Assembly (NCBI RefSeq): GCF_001659605.2 | Contig: NC_035169.2 | Location: 8,713,610-8,777,609, forward strand | Length of the DNA stretch: 64,000 nucleotides | Direction of reading: 5' to 3' | DNA from: Manihot esculenta | Lineage: Eukaryota; Streptophyta; Magnoliopsida; Malpighiales; Euphorbiaceae | Shown: one piece after another, positions 1 through 9,079 of the stretch | Layout of the letters: the number at the start of each line of letters is the position of its first letter | Numbering within the stretch: position 1 is the stretch's first letter | The notes under the pieces: model-generated | What the model saw: the letters and a program-made list of their open reading frames with translations, nothing else | What the model was told of the DNA's origin: nothing | Database searches by the model: none | Made by a program: the position numbers and the translations under genes

Positions 1-156
1 ACTTTTATTTTTTTTCTTTTTTATTATTTATTTTCTCTTTTTTTTTTCTTTTTCTTTTTTATGTATTTACTCATACAATCTATTAATTATTTATTATTTT
101 ATTTTAATAATTTAAAATGATAAATTATAAAAAATAAAATAAAATAAAATACAACC

Positions 157-161
<5 letters not shown>

Positions 162-202
<41 letters not shown>
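162..202. repeat. (TA)n microsatellite
   Basis: A near-pure run of about 20 TA units lies within AT-rich, gene-free DNA that fills the first 300 bases. Nothing else is recognisable upstream of the LINE. Confidence 0.95.
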
Positions 203-204
<2 letters not shown>

Positions 205-419
205 TTTGACTAGTAACTAAACTATATAATTAGATAAGTTTTCCTCTGTAATTTTTCTGTGACTTGATGCTCTCATCTTTTCCTCTTCTTAAATCTAACT
301 TCTTATTTTCCCTTCTCTCATGGAAAACGATCTGCGTTAATTGACTATCGAAGAAGCTCATCTCGTCAAAGGTCAGGATAGCAGAAAGTAATGATCGTCC
401 TGTGTTGAAATTGCCGAGG

Positions 420-1347
420 ACTCGGCAATTCTCAGACAGTTAATGCATTGAAGGATTTGGTTACTAGTTACAAGCCGGTCATTTTATTTTTTATCGAAAC
501 AAAATCTCTTAGTTCTCGTATGAAATTTTTTCATAGTTTTTTACAATTTAATGGTTGCTTCTCAGTCAATAGAAAAGGATTTGGAGGAGACCTTTCGTTA
601 ATGTGGAAGAGTCATGTACTTGTTTCTGTGATTGGTTTTTCTTCAAATTTTATTGATTCGGTTGTTTTGCAAGATAATGTCCAATGAAGGTTTACTAGTT
701 ATTATGGGTTTCCGGAATCGCAACGACGACATCAGTCTTGAAATCTTATTCGAGCTTTATCTCGTAGAAGCTTTCTTCTGTGGCTTTATTCAGGAGACTT
801 TAATGATTTATGCTCGAGAGATGAGAAAGAAGGATGAGCAACTTTGCCAAATTATCTTATGCAGGTGTTTAGACAGGCACTTGAGGACATTAATCTTGTT
901 CAAATACCCACTGTTGGCTCTTTCTTCACATGGGAGAAGGGCAGGGAGTCGAATAATCTAGGTAGAGAGAAGCTTGATAGAGCCCTTGCTACTGAGGACT
1001 GGGCTCGTAAATTCACTAATGTTGTCTGCTTGGTTGTTCATGTTTCTAGATCGGATCACAAACCGTTGGTGATTAATACAACTCCTAAGGATAATAGGGG
1101 AGACAGAAGGAGATTTCGATTTGATAATGCATGGTTATGTGATGAGGGTCTGGCTGAGGTTGTTAAAGGAGCTTGGGTTAATTCTATACCATACAACCTT
1201 TTGATGAAACGTGATGATTTAGTTTCTGCTCTTTCGTTGTGGGGTAGGAGTAGAAATAGAGAGTTTTGGCAAAAGAAGAAGACTATACATAGATTATTGG
1301 ATAATGGGACCAGTACTGTTTCTCACGCCTCTTTAAAGGAAGATTGA
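420..1347 (+). pseudogene. LINE endonuclease domain (broken)
   Basis: This is the apurinic-endonuclease-like (EEP) domain that nicks target DNA at the start of LINE insertion. It begins at about 420 with an NCRGLGN-like motif, the usual start of plant LINE endonucleases. A VNALKDLV stretch and the catalytic-Glu block (FFIETKS, from about 485) follow. Further on it reads through VGSFFTWEKG and the conserved SDHKPLV motif near 1052. The frame changes near 670 and 850, and a stop ends it at 1345-1347. The family assignment rests on these motifs. Confidence 0.8.
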
Positions 1348-1640
1348 AATCATTTCCTTGAGCAGGAAGAAGCTAGACTTAAAGAACAGGCAAAGTGCTT
1401 TTGGATTAAAAATGGGGACCGAAATACAAAATTTTTTCATGCATAAATTAATGGTAGATGAAGAATGAATCGTATTACTAAATTAAAGGAGTCATCGGGT
1501 ACCTGGATTGAGGATGAGCAGAAAATTAAAAATCATGTTCTGGATTATTTCTAGTCTATATTTTATAGCAGTTCTGTGGATTGTGAACGGGTTTTTGAGT
1601 TGGTGCCGCCCTTTACTAGTGATGCCAATAATACTGATCA

Positions 1641-3017
1641 TTGTGCTCCCTTTCAAATGAGGAATTTAGAGCTGCTCTTTTTCAGATGCATCCAGACAAG
1701 GCACCTGGGCCGGATGTGTTAAATCATGCATTTTACCAGAGATTTTGGCACTTGATTAGCAATGATGTTTTCAATGGTTGTTGCCTATGGCTTCAACAAG
1801 GTATTTTTCCTTCTTCTCTTACTAAAACATTGATTGTTTTGATCCCTAAAGTGGATAGCCCTGAAACTGTTAAAAACTTTCGTCCAATTGCGTTATGTAA
1901 TGTGTGATATAAGATTGTGGCTAAAGCTTTGGCAAACAGATTTAAAAGGGTCCTTCCTATGATTATCTCTGAGAATCAGTCTGCCTTTATCCCTCATCGA
2001 TTGATTATCGATAATGTTATGGTTGCGTTTGAAATGATACACAATATGAAAATTAATAAGGGCAGAAATGATGGTAATTTTGCACTTAAAATTGATATTT
2101 CTAAGGCTTATGATATGGTAGAGTGGGAGTTTCTAAAAGGCATGCTGGAACGATTTGGTTATTCTACTCAATGGATTAGGTGGTTGACTATGTACTTTTC
2201 GGAAGTTTCTTACAAAATCAATTTTAATGGTGATTGGATTGGTCCTATTATGCCTGGTAAAGGTCTTCGACAGGGGGATCCTATTTCCCCGTATCTCTAT
2301 TTGGTGTGTGCGGAAGGCTTATCATTACTACTTAGAGATGCTGAATCTAGAGGCTAGTTGCAGGGCTATAGGGCAGGTGCTAGATGCCCAAAGATCTCAC
2401 ATTTATTTTTTGCAGATGATTCTCTACTATTTTTTAATGCTAGACTGGAGAAACCACATACTATTAAATATATTCTCAATACCTATGTGGCTACTTCTAG
2501 TCAAGTGGTGAACTTCAACAAATCTGGCATTTTCTTCAGTCCCAATGTGGTATCCTCTGTAAGGTCTAATATCAGTAATATCCTGGATGTTCATTTCCCA
2601 TTGAGTCATAGTGCCTATCTGGGGTTACCTTCTCTTATTGGGAGGAACAAAAAACTAATTTTTGGTTTTCAAAAAGAAAGAATGTGGAAGATGATTAATT
2701 CATGGAGCAGCAAATTCCTATCTAGAGCGGTAAGGTCTAATATCAGTAATATCCTGGATGTTCATTTACCATTGAGTCATAGTGCCTATCTGGGGTTACC
2801 TTCTCTTATTAGGAGGAACAAAAAACTAATTTTTGGTTTTCTAAAAGAAAGAATGTGGAATATGATTAATTCATGGAGCAGCAAATTCCTATCTAGAGCA
2901 GGCAGGGAGGTTCTCATAAAATCTGTATTGCAGGCTATACCTGCATATTGCATGAATAATTTTTTGATTTCCATTACTATTTTGAATGAATTGCATAGAA
3001 TGGTCAATGACTTTTAG
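1641..3017 (+). pseudogene. LINE reverse transcriptase (broken)
   Basis: This is the non-LTR reverse transcriptase. Blocks appear in the expected order: HPDKAPGPDV (about 1686), RPIALCNV before a stop at 1906, SENQSAFIP (about 1968), LKIDISKAYD (about 2088), LRQGDPISPYLY (about 2265) and the catalytic FADD box (about 2409-2420). Stops interrupt it at about 1906 and 2355. The thumb-like region carries an in-frame 171-bp tandem duplication, described separately. It is related in design to other plant L1 reverse transcriptases but not functional. Confidence 0.9.
2560..2901 (+). repeat. 171-bp in-frame tandem duplication in LINE RT
   Basis: The segment 2560-2730 recurs at 2731-2901 with few mismatches. 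The unit is exactly 57 codons, so both copies read in the same frame; each starts with RSNISNILDVH and ends with KFLSRA. Normal plant LINE reverse transcriptases have this segment once. Confidence 0.95.
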
Positions 3018-3071
3018 TGGGAGGGTAAAAGAGAAGGGCGAAGGGGTATTAATTGACTAGCGTAGGAGAAG

Positions 3072-3521
3072 ATGTGTAGTAGAAAGAATGAGGGGGGTAT
3101 GGGGTTTCGGGACTTTAGGAGTTTTAATTTGTCTTTACTTGGCAAACAACTGTGGAGGTTCTTAAAAAATCCTAATACTCTTTGTTATAAAGTGTTTAAA
3201 GCAAAGTACTTCCCAAATGGTGATTTATTTTCCGCCAATATAAGTAATGGTGCTAGTTTTATTTGGAAAAGTGTGATGGCATCAAGGGAGTTGATTCGAA
3301 GGGGTACAAGGTGGAGGGTGGGTAATGGAGAGAAGATTTTAGTGGCTTCAGCTTCCTGGATTCCTAAGGAGGATACCTTTTTTGCATATGTGGGCCCCGA
3401 TTTTATTGAATCACATTTGCGTGTTTGTGATCTTTTTGAAGGTAATGGGAGGGTTTGGAACATTGCTCTTTTAATAAAGCTTTTTTCTTCAAGAGATATC
3501 AGGGCTATTATTAGTATTTGA
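3072..3521 (+). pseudogene. LINE zf-RVT linker region (truncated)
   Basis: The reading frame downstream of the reverse transcriptase has the usual plant LINE sequence between RT and the zf-RVT domain: GGMGFRDFRSFNLSLLGKQL, then KAKYFPNGD, FIWKSVMASRELI and WRVGNGEKI. It breaks off at SRDIRAIISI, where the LTR of another element begins. The Cys/His cluster expected further on is missing. Confidence 0.8.
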
Positions 3522-4101
3522 TAGAGCATAATTTAGTCCATTTTATTATGATATTATTAAGGTTCATTTATACTTTTTCTGCCTAATTTTGTGATTTTAA
3601 TCTTATTTTGCAGAAAATGGCGTAAAGAGACAATTTGGTGAAAATGCCCCTAAAATTGCCTGAAATGGAGCAAAGGAGAGCAAGCATGCTAAGTGCAACT
3701 TGAAAGGATCCAAATAAGGAAAGTAATTTGAAATTCAAATTTCAAATTCTTAAGAGAATTCAAAATTCAAAATCAAGATTCAGCTCATTAAGGAAAGTGC
3801 TAAATAAGGAAAGTGGCAAATAAGGAAAGTGGCAAATAAGGAAAGTGCAGTCAACAGAGCAGTTTGAAATTCAAGATCTTCAAGAATCCTTTTCCTTATT
3901 AAAGAAGCCAAATCTTATGAAGATGCACATTCAAATTTGAAATTCAAATTCAGCTTGTCAAGGAAGCTAAAGAAGACACACATGTCACCTCAAGTCTTGC
4001 ACATTCAAAATTCAAAATTCAAAGGGAGGCTTCACCTCATCATGTGCAAGGTTGGGTGGCAAGGCAAGACTTGGGCAGCAACTAGAGCAACACTCAAACA
4101 C

Positions 4102-4109
4102 TATATAAA
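4102..4109 (+). promoter_or_regulatory. TATA box of the Athila-like LTR
   Basis: TATATAAAG lies in the middle of the LTR, just upstream of a GC-richer leader, as expected for an LTR core promoter. No activity can be inferred. Confidence 0.6.
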
Positions 4110-5106
4110 GACCATCAAGGGGCTGCCGCACACCCTTCTTCTCCCATCTATCCCATTCAGCGCACCATCCCTTTGCAAGACAAGGCTTCGGCCACTCTTC
4201 TCCCTTCTTCTTTTCTTTTTTTTTTTCTTTTTTTTGTTTTTGGTTTTGTTTCAGCCATGAGTGCCTGAAACCTTTAATTCTAATTGAAGATTGGTTGAAA
4301 CTTTGATTGTTTTATGGATTGTGAGATCTGAACATACATTGTTATCTTTGGTTTATTCAATATTTGTGCAATTTCGTGCTTAATTCCATTATTGCTTTGT
4401 TATTATGATCAATGTGGCCACTTGACTCTTGATTGCAAGGTAATATATTATTAGTTTGAATAATTTTGAGTCCGTAATTGCTTGTATTGTTCAAACACAA
4501 GAACACTTGTGTAAAAACTAAGGAAGTTGCATAATCTAGCAATATCACCATATATTTGGATAGTTAGGATTAGATCTCTCTATTTCTTAATGCAATTGAC
4601 AGTTATTTTGATGCCTAAGACCCAAGGACGTTCCTTGGCAACTTGTTGATTAGTGATTAATTAGAGGACATTTCCTAATTGGTTTATAATTAAGGAGAGA
4701 CATGGTGGTGAGAAGCGTTTTCCATCTCCATAACTAATCTATTGAATCAATCAAAAGAACCTAAGTTTTAATGATCAATCCCAACAACTAAAGTGGATCC
4801 AATTCTTCACCTGGAGCTTTCTCATTATTGATTTCCTTTATTTTAATTATTTGCCTTCTTTTATTGCTTTCTTTATTAGTTTAACTGAATCAATCTCAAA
4901 ACCCCCATTTTACTTTACTTGCAATTTACTTTTACTTTGCTTTCAGTTTCTTTGCTTTTAGTTAATTCTCTTGGTCTTGATAAGGAAGATAGGTAAGTTT
5001 TCAATTCCCTGTGGATTCGATCCTTTTACCACTATCTACAGTTGTAAGATTGTTGATAATCAGAAAGGTTATTTTTGAATGGCTTCGACAACCGCGAGTC
5101 AAAAAT

Positions 5107-5124
5107 TGGCATTGTTGCCGGGAA
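5107..5124 (+). other. Decayed primer-binding site (tRNA-Asp type)
   Basis: TGGCATTGTTGCCGGGAA lies five bases after the inferred LTR end. Plant Athila elements commonly have TGGCGCCGTTGCCGGGG, complementary to the tRNA-Asp 3' end. Here the central GCC has become ATT. Confidence 0.7.
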
Positions 5125-5218
5125 ATTGATTTAACTAATCTATTTTTCTTTCATGACCAAATCTGATCAAAGCACCACCGAACCTCCACAGAAGAGCATG
5201 CCATCGCAGAACTGATTC

Positions 5219-5830
5219 ATGGATAAGATAAGTACATCTATTCTCTATTCTCAACTTTCTGAACTAACCTCTGCTGTGAAAAGTTATGTCATAGGTCAAG
5301 CTCAACAACTTCAACAATCTCAGTTATGTGGGATTTGCGCACATATAGGACACCCAACTGATCAATGTCCTATACTTTATGAGGATGACCAACCAGTGCA
5401 TATATTTGGAGGATTCAATAGTCAGTTTAGACATATATTTGGAGGATTCTATGAATAGCCAAGACATGATCCATACTATAACACATACAATCCAGATTGG
5501 GGAGCCTATCCAGACTTCAGTTATGCAGGGGCTAACAACTACCAAAATTATCAAGGATATCAAGCCCAACCAGTACCTCCAAGTTCCAATACTAGTCTTG
5601 ATGAGGTGGTGAAGACTTTGCAAAGCCTCCAACAGCAGATAGATCAAATGGCCACTTCAGTGAGCAAGCTTGAATCTCAGTGGGAGTTGTCATCGTAAAC
5701 AGAGGTGAATCCCAAACAAATTGTAAGTGCAACCATGTTAAGAAGTGAGGAAGAGTTTCAAGATGTAGAGGCTGATGATGGAAGTTCGCAAATACAAGAT
5801 GTAGAGCTTCAACATTGCATAGAAATACCA
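5219..5830 (+). pseudogene. Athila-like gag, C-terminal fragment
   Basis: This is the nucleocapsid part of a retrotransposon gag. A CCHC zinc knuckle, CGICAHIGHPTDQC (C-x2-C-x4-H-x4-C), sits at about 5330-5373. It is followed by the DPYYNTYNPDW stretch typical of Athila gag and a Gln-rich predicted coiled coil (SLDEVVKTLQSLQQQIDQM). A stop falls between the knuckle and the NTYNPDW stretch (5456-5458) and another at 5696-5698. The N-terminal capsid part is missing, so the primer site lies only about 100 bp from this fragment. The junction back to LINE sequence is placed at 5815-5850. Confidence 0.7.
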
Positions 5831-5839
5831 CTGCTACTT

Positions 5840-6282
5840 TATATCAGGGCAAGAACTTGTTTTATTTCTCTAACCCTGCTCGTGATCCTGAAACCATTCC
5901 TCTCCAAATTCGTGCGTCATCTTTAAGTTTGGACAATTTCAGTTGGTTTTGTCAAGTTGATGGGACTTCGTTTCAAGCTCAAGATTTTATTGGCTACGTT
6001 TTTGTTGTGGAAAACTCTGAGGGTATATTTTAACATGGTGTTTTTTGTTTCTCGAAAGGTAATGGTACGCCGATAATTGTTGAACCTTTAGCTCTCCGTC
6101 ACTGTTTGCTCTTTGTGACAGAATTTTTGTCTTTGAATGGCTACATTCTTATGGACTGTTTGCAAGTAGTTCAAACTCTTCAGTCTACACATTTAAACAT
6201 TTTTAAACTGGGTTTGATTTTAAATGATTGTAAATCTATGTTAAACTCTAGAACTGATATTTCTGTTAGATGGGTTCGTCGT
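5840..6282 (+). pseudogene. LINE-1 RNase H domain, 5' half
   Basis: After the Athila-like fragment a LINE RNase H-like (RVT_3) domain reads in. A WFCQVDGTSF block comes first (catalytic-Asp region), then a long degenerate middle, then SVRWVRR. At that point it is cut by the left end of Tat-1. It has a stop at about 6032 and further frame breaks. The rest of the domain reappears at 19408. Confidence 0.7.
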
Positions 6283-6771
6283 TGATGATCTGAGATCCAA
6301 TAGAATAGGGTTTTACAAGGGTTCTTGTATTAGGGAAAATAAAGCTTAAACATTCTGAGGGGGGGACTCCCCTTTTATCCATTTCGTCTTGCTTGCTGGT
6401 GACGTGTAAAGGTCTCTCTAGGATTGGGCCACGCGTCTCTGCCATACAGATTCGGGCGTACGAGGGTATCAGGCGCCTGCCCCATGCGTAACGGCCCCTG
6501 ATTCTCCCTGGGTGTACGTTCAAACGGATCTGCCAGGCTGTCCGGTGAGTATCATTCTGGATACTGGGTCGGGCCGAGAATTGGGCCAGAGGGGAAAGGG
6601 CCTGCTTCGCACGGACTGAGCCAATCTGGGTGAGGAGGCTTGATCGAGCCTGGCCTTGGAAGTTGGATGAGCCGGACCTGCTTTGGGTGCCAAGTACGTG
6701 GGCCTTTACTTAGTGGGCTTTAGGTTGTGGTCGAGGCCCTGGACCGGGATGAAGGAATCCAGCGGTCATCA
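6283..6771 (-). repeat. Tat-1 3' LTR
   Basis: This 489-bp copy is about 98% identical by eye to 18919-19407. Its left edge abuts the GTCGT duplication in the LINE RNase H domain, and its right edge abuts the polypurine tract. Confidence 0.95.
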
Positions 6772-6790
6772 ATTGCCCCTTCACCTTCTC
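6772..6790 (-). other. Tat-1 polypurine tract
   Basis: On the minus strand the bases just before the 3' LTR read GAGAAGGTGAAGGGGCAAT. This is a purine-rich plus-strand primer site. The same AAGGGGCAAT motif lies next to the LTR of Tat-2 (51243-51252). Confidence 0.75.
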
Positions 6791-6815
6791 GGTAGTTATT
6801 GCTCTGACTGCCGAG
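6788..6815 (+). promoter_or_regulatory. Hairpin upstream of antisense gene (copy A)
   Basis: CTCGGTAG (6788-6795) pairs with CTGCCGAG (6808-6815), one pair being G.T, around a 12-base loop. The motif GGGGGTGAATATCGAG follows (about 6815-6830). Equivalent hairpins with different arm sequences lie at 8851-8877 and 51209-51237, each between a polypurine tract and an antisense gene. The role is unknown; a promoter or RNA element is an inference. Confidence 0.5.
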
Positions 6816-7104
6816 GGGGTGAATATCGAGAACCATTATGACCACGTCTGTTCGCGTTCAGATGCCTTCATAACTCCCTTTCATCTTTTTGTCATTCCTC
6901 ATTTCTTGAATTCTATCTGCCTCTTTCCCTTTCTGGTCTTTCCTTACCTCTCAAGTACTCTGCTCTTCTTTACTTTCTTGTCATTATTGCCTGGGTGCGC
7001 TTCTTTTTCCTTTTCCATGAATATCTGTTAAGGATCCTGACCTTGTGGTCTTAGGGTCTAGAGTTACTTTGCGCTAAGACTTCAGATTTCGAGTATATAT
7101 CAGT

Positions 7105-7981
7105 GTGGACTCTTCTTCACTTCTAGGCCCTTTGTCGAAGAAAAGGAGTCTTTCCTTCCAGCGAGATTCTCCTGTTTTTTCCGCAAAGGATGTATTTGAC
7201 GTTTTCTTCACACAGATTAAGGTGAGCCAGAGGCTTCATTGCTTTGTTGCCCCAGGGATTTGCTTTTACCTCGCTTTCTTTGTTTTAACAAAAAATTACC
7301 CTGACCTCTCTATTTGGAATTTTTTGCAGTACCTGAGATAAAGATGGGTCAGTCCAAAACTCTTAAAAATCTGATATTACCTCGAGGGAGTCTGAATGTT
7401 GCTTCTGAGGTCCTTCTAGTAGGGCGGTTGGCGGGTGGAGTCGTTCGGCGGGTCGTTGAAACTGTTTTATCCAGATCGTCTGGCTGGCCTCCCCCTTTGG
7501 TTGTTGTTTGGGCTTCAAGGAGGCTATGGGCTGTTAGGAGGTCTGTTTTGACTTTATCTTCCTTCAAGAAGGAAATTTCCCCGATGTCCATGTTGTCTTC
7601 TTTTGATATAAATGGAAGTGGCGAAAATGATCAATTTATTACCCCCTCTGGTGTGAAGTACCCGTATTATGAAAGGCTGAGATCTGCTGCACTCAGTCAA
7701 GCTTTCGGCGATGCCTTCGAATATATGCTCTGCGATCTTCTTGAGGCCGTAACTCGAAGACTTATGTTTTTCATGCGCGACATCCGGACAACATATAATA
7801 TCTGAGCTTGTTCGGATGTACCGCGCATCACATTTGGGCAACCGAATGTTTGTCCATAGGGGAACAGTGAGAAATGCTTATGGGAATCAACTTGTTCAGT
7901 TCTCCTATAATAACGACGCAGGGTTCGGCCGACCTACTGAGCTCGTTTCCCGTATTCAAGAGTTCCTCTGTGTCGAAGACT
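7105..7981 (+). pseudogene. Tat-1 antisense gene, distal copy A (degenerate)
   Basis: This plus-strand coding remnant lies antisense to gag-pol, next to the 3' LTR. A short exon with SKKRSLSFQRD ends at a likely donor GTGAGC (7221). An acceptor TTTTTTGCAG (about 7329) follows. The next exon starts VPEIKMGQSKTLKNLILP, which aligns with ASEVKMDDIKFPKNFVLS of copy B. The downstream part (YYERLRSAALS, then in another frame MYRASHLGNRMFVHRG, ending at a stop at 7979-7981) does not resemble copy B and I do not recognise it. At least one frameshift lies near 7790. It is best read as a second, diverged version of the antisense gene or a fusion with another one. Confidence 0.5.
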
Positions 7982-8214
7982 AGGATAATGATAGGTGATA
8001 ATGATGTAAACGTAGACGATGTATCTGATCATGTAAATCCTCTAAGGATAGCTTTTTGTTCTGTAATGCGAGTATTTGTAACGCGCTGTAATGAAACTTT
8101 CGTTTTAACGAAATTCTTGTTTTTCGTTCATACTTGAGCTGTTCTTTCTTTGTCGTGGATGAAGTACTGAGACTGCTTTCTTTGTAGTTGTATCCAACTA
8201 AATTTTGTTTTGCT

Positions 8215-8480
8215 TTTTTCGAGCTGGACTGACCATATTCGTGAGCTTTTGCTTTTAATCGATGAGCTGAGCTCCGGACTCACTTAGCCAACTGAGCTTT
8301 CGGTTAACTTTTTCCGAACTAGAATATCCGACCTGTGAGCTTTGTCCTTGCTCGATGAATTGAGCTTTGAGTCTCCTTAGCCAACTGAGCTCTCAAGTTA
8401 TGTTCCCCGGGTTGGACCAATCGACCTGTGAGCTTTGTCTTTTATTCATGAGTTGGACTCTGAGCCCTCAGCTCTGTACA
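8215..8480 (+). repeat. About 93-bp tandem repeat, roughly 2.5 copies
   Basis: CTTAGCCAACTGAGC recurs at about 8283 and 8376, and GACCTGTGAGCTTTGTC occurs in each unit. The units are diverged. They lie between the two antisense gene copies of Tat-1. Confidence 0.65.
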
Positions 8481-8789
8481 ATTCCAGAGTGCCCTCATTG
8501 CTTATTTCCGATCTCGTAGCCTTTGTTTAATAATGATAAGTCAAATTTATAACTTTTTAAGTGGTGGGCAGGTATGACCTTTATCATGCTTCCTCCTGTT
8601 TGTCTCCTTGGGCTTTTCTATGACTTATTCTTTTTCCTTGGTTTTTACTGCCTGAGCGGTGATGACGTGCATTTTGCGCGTCAGATCGTCCTGAGGGAGG
8701 GATTCGACTGGAGCTCGGTTTTAGAGTTTTGACAACTTGTTTATCTTATGCGAATAGCGTGCTGGCCTTCAGCTGATGGGTCGTTGTCG

Positions 8790-8880
8790 TGGGCCTGGCC
8801 CTTTGTAGAGGTGGAGAAGCCCAGCGGTCATCTCCTTGCCCCTTTACCTTCTCGCTGGTTACCATCTAACCGTTGAGAGG
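8790..8880 (-). other. Internal LTR-end remnant, polypurine tract and hairpin
   Basis: GCCCAGCGGTCATC (about 8819-8832) matches the inner end of the Tat-1 LTR (CCAGCGGTCATCA). It is followed by a polypurine-tract-like CCTTGCCCCTTTACC, as at the true 3' LTR. The hairpin CTCGCTGGTT (8851-8860) with AACCGTTGAG (8868-8877) comes next, with two wobble pairs and one mismatch. This repeats the layout at 6760-6815 about 2 kb inside the element, which suggests the 3' end was duplicated or swapped with another Tat copy. Confidence 0.55.
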
Positions 8881-9079
8881 GTAAACTTCGAGAGCAATTA
8901 ATGATCGCGCCACTCCAAGACAAAACTGCTCAGAACAAAGTTTCATCTCATTATTGCCTTTCCCTTTGAATTCTCCCTGTCTTCTCAAGAAACTCGCTCT
9001 CTTCTGCTCTCTGTTTTCCTGCAACTTCTTCTGTTTCTTCCATCTTATTGTGCTTTCAGGTACGCTTCTTTGCTCTTCT

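Larger units (their letters stand above)
310..3519 (+). mobile_element. Degenerate L1-type LINE (LINE-1), 5' part
   Basis: A non-LTR retrotransposon reads rightwards through endonuclease, reverse transcriptase and zf-RVT pieces in several frames. Its RNase H piece lies further right, beyond two inserted LTR elements (5840-6282 and 19408-19545). A short acidic reading frame starting ATGGAAAACG near 320 resembles the start of a plant LINE ORF1, and about 90 bases later the endonuclease starts. Most of ORF1 therefore seems deleted; this is inference. Stops and frameshifts occur throughout, so the element is dead. The LINE sequence stops at about 3519, where the Athila-like LTR begins. Confidence 0.85.
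3520..5830 (+). mobile_element. Truncated Athila-like Ty3/gypsy element
   Basis: The element has an LTR-like 5' region of about 1.58 kb (3520-5101, starting TGATAGAGC), a decayed primer-binding site and only the 3' part of gag. Pol and the 3' LTR are absent and LINE sequence resumes at about 5840. The LTR has a TATA box, a pyrimidine-rich stretch at 4198-4245 and four 16-bp direct repeats (AAGGAAAGTG at 3790, 3806, 3822 and 3838). The Athila assignment rests on the long LTR, the tRNA-Asp-type primer site and the sequence after the gag zinc knuckle. With no second LTR, target duplications cannot be tested. Confidence 0.7.
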
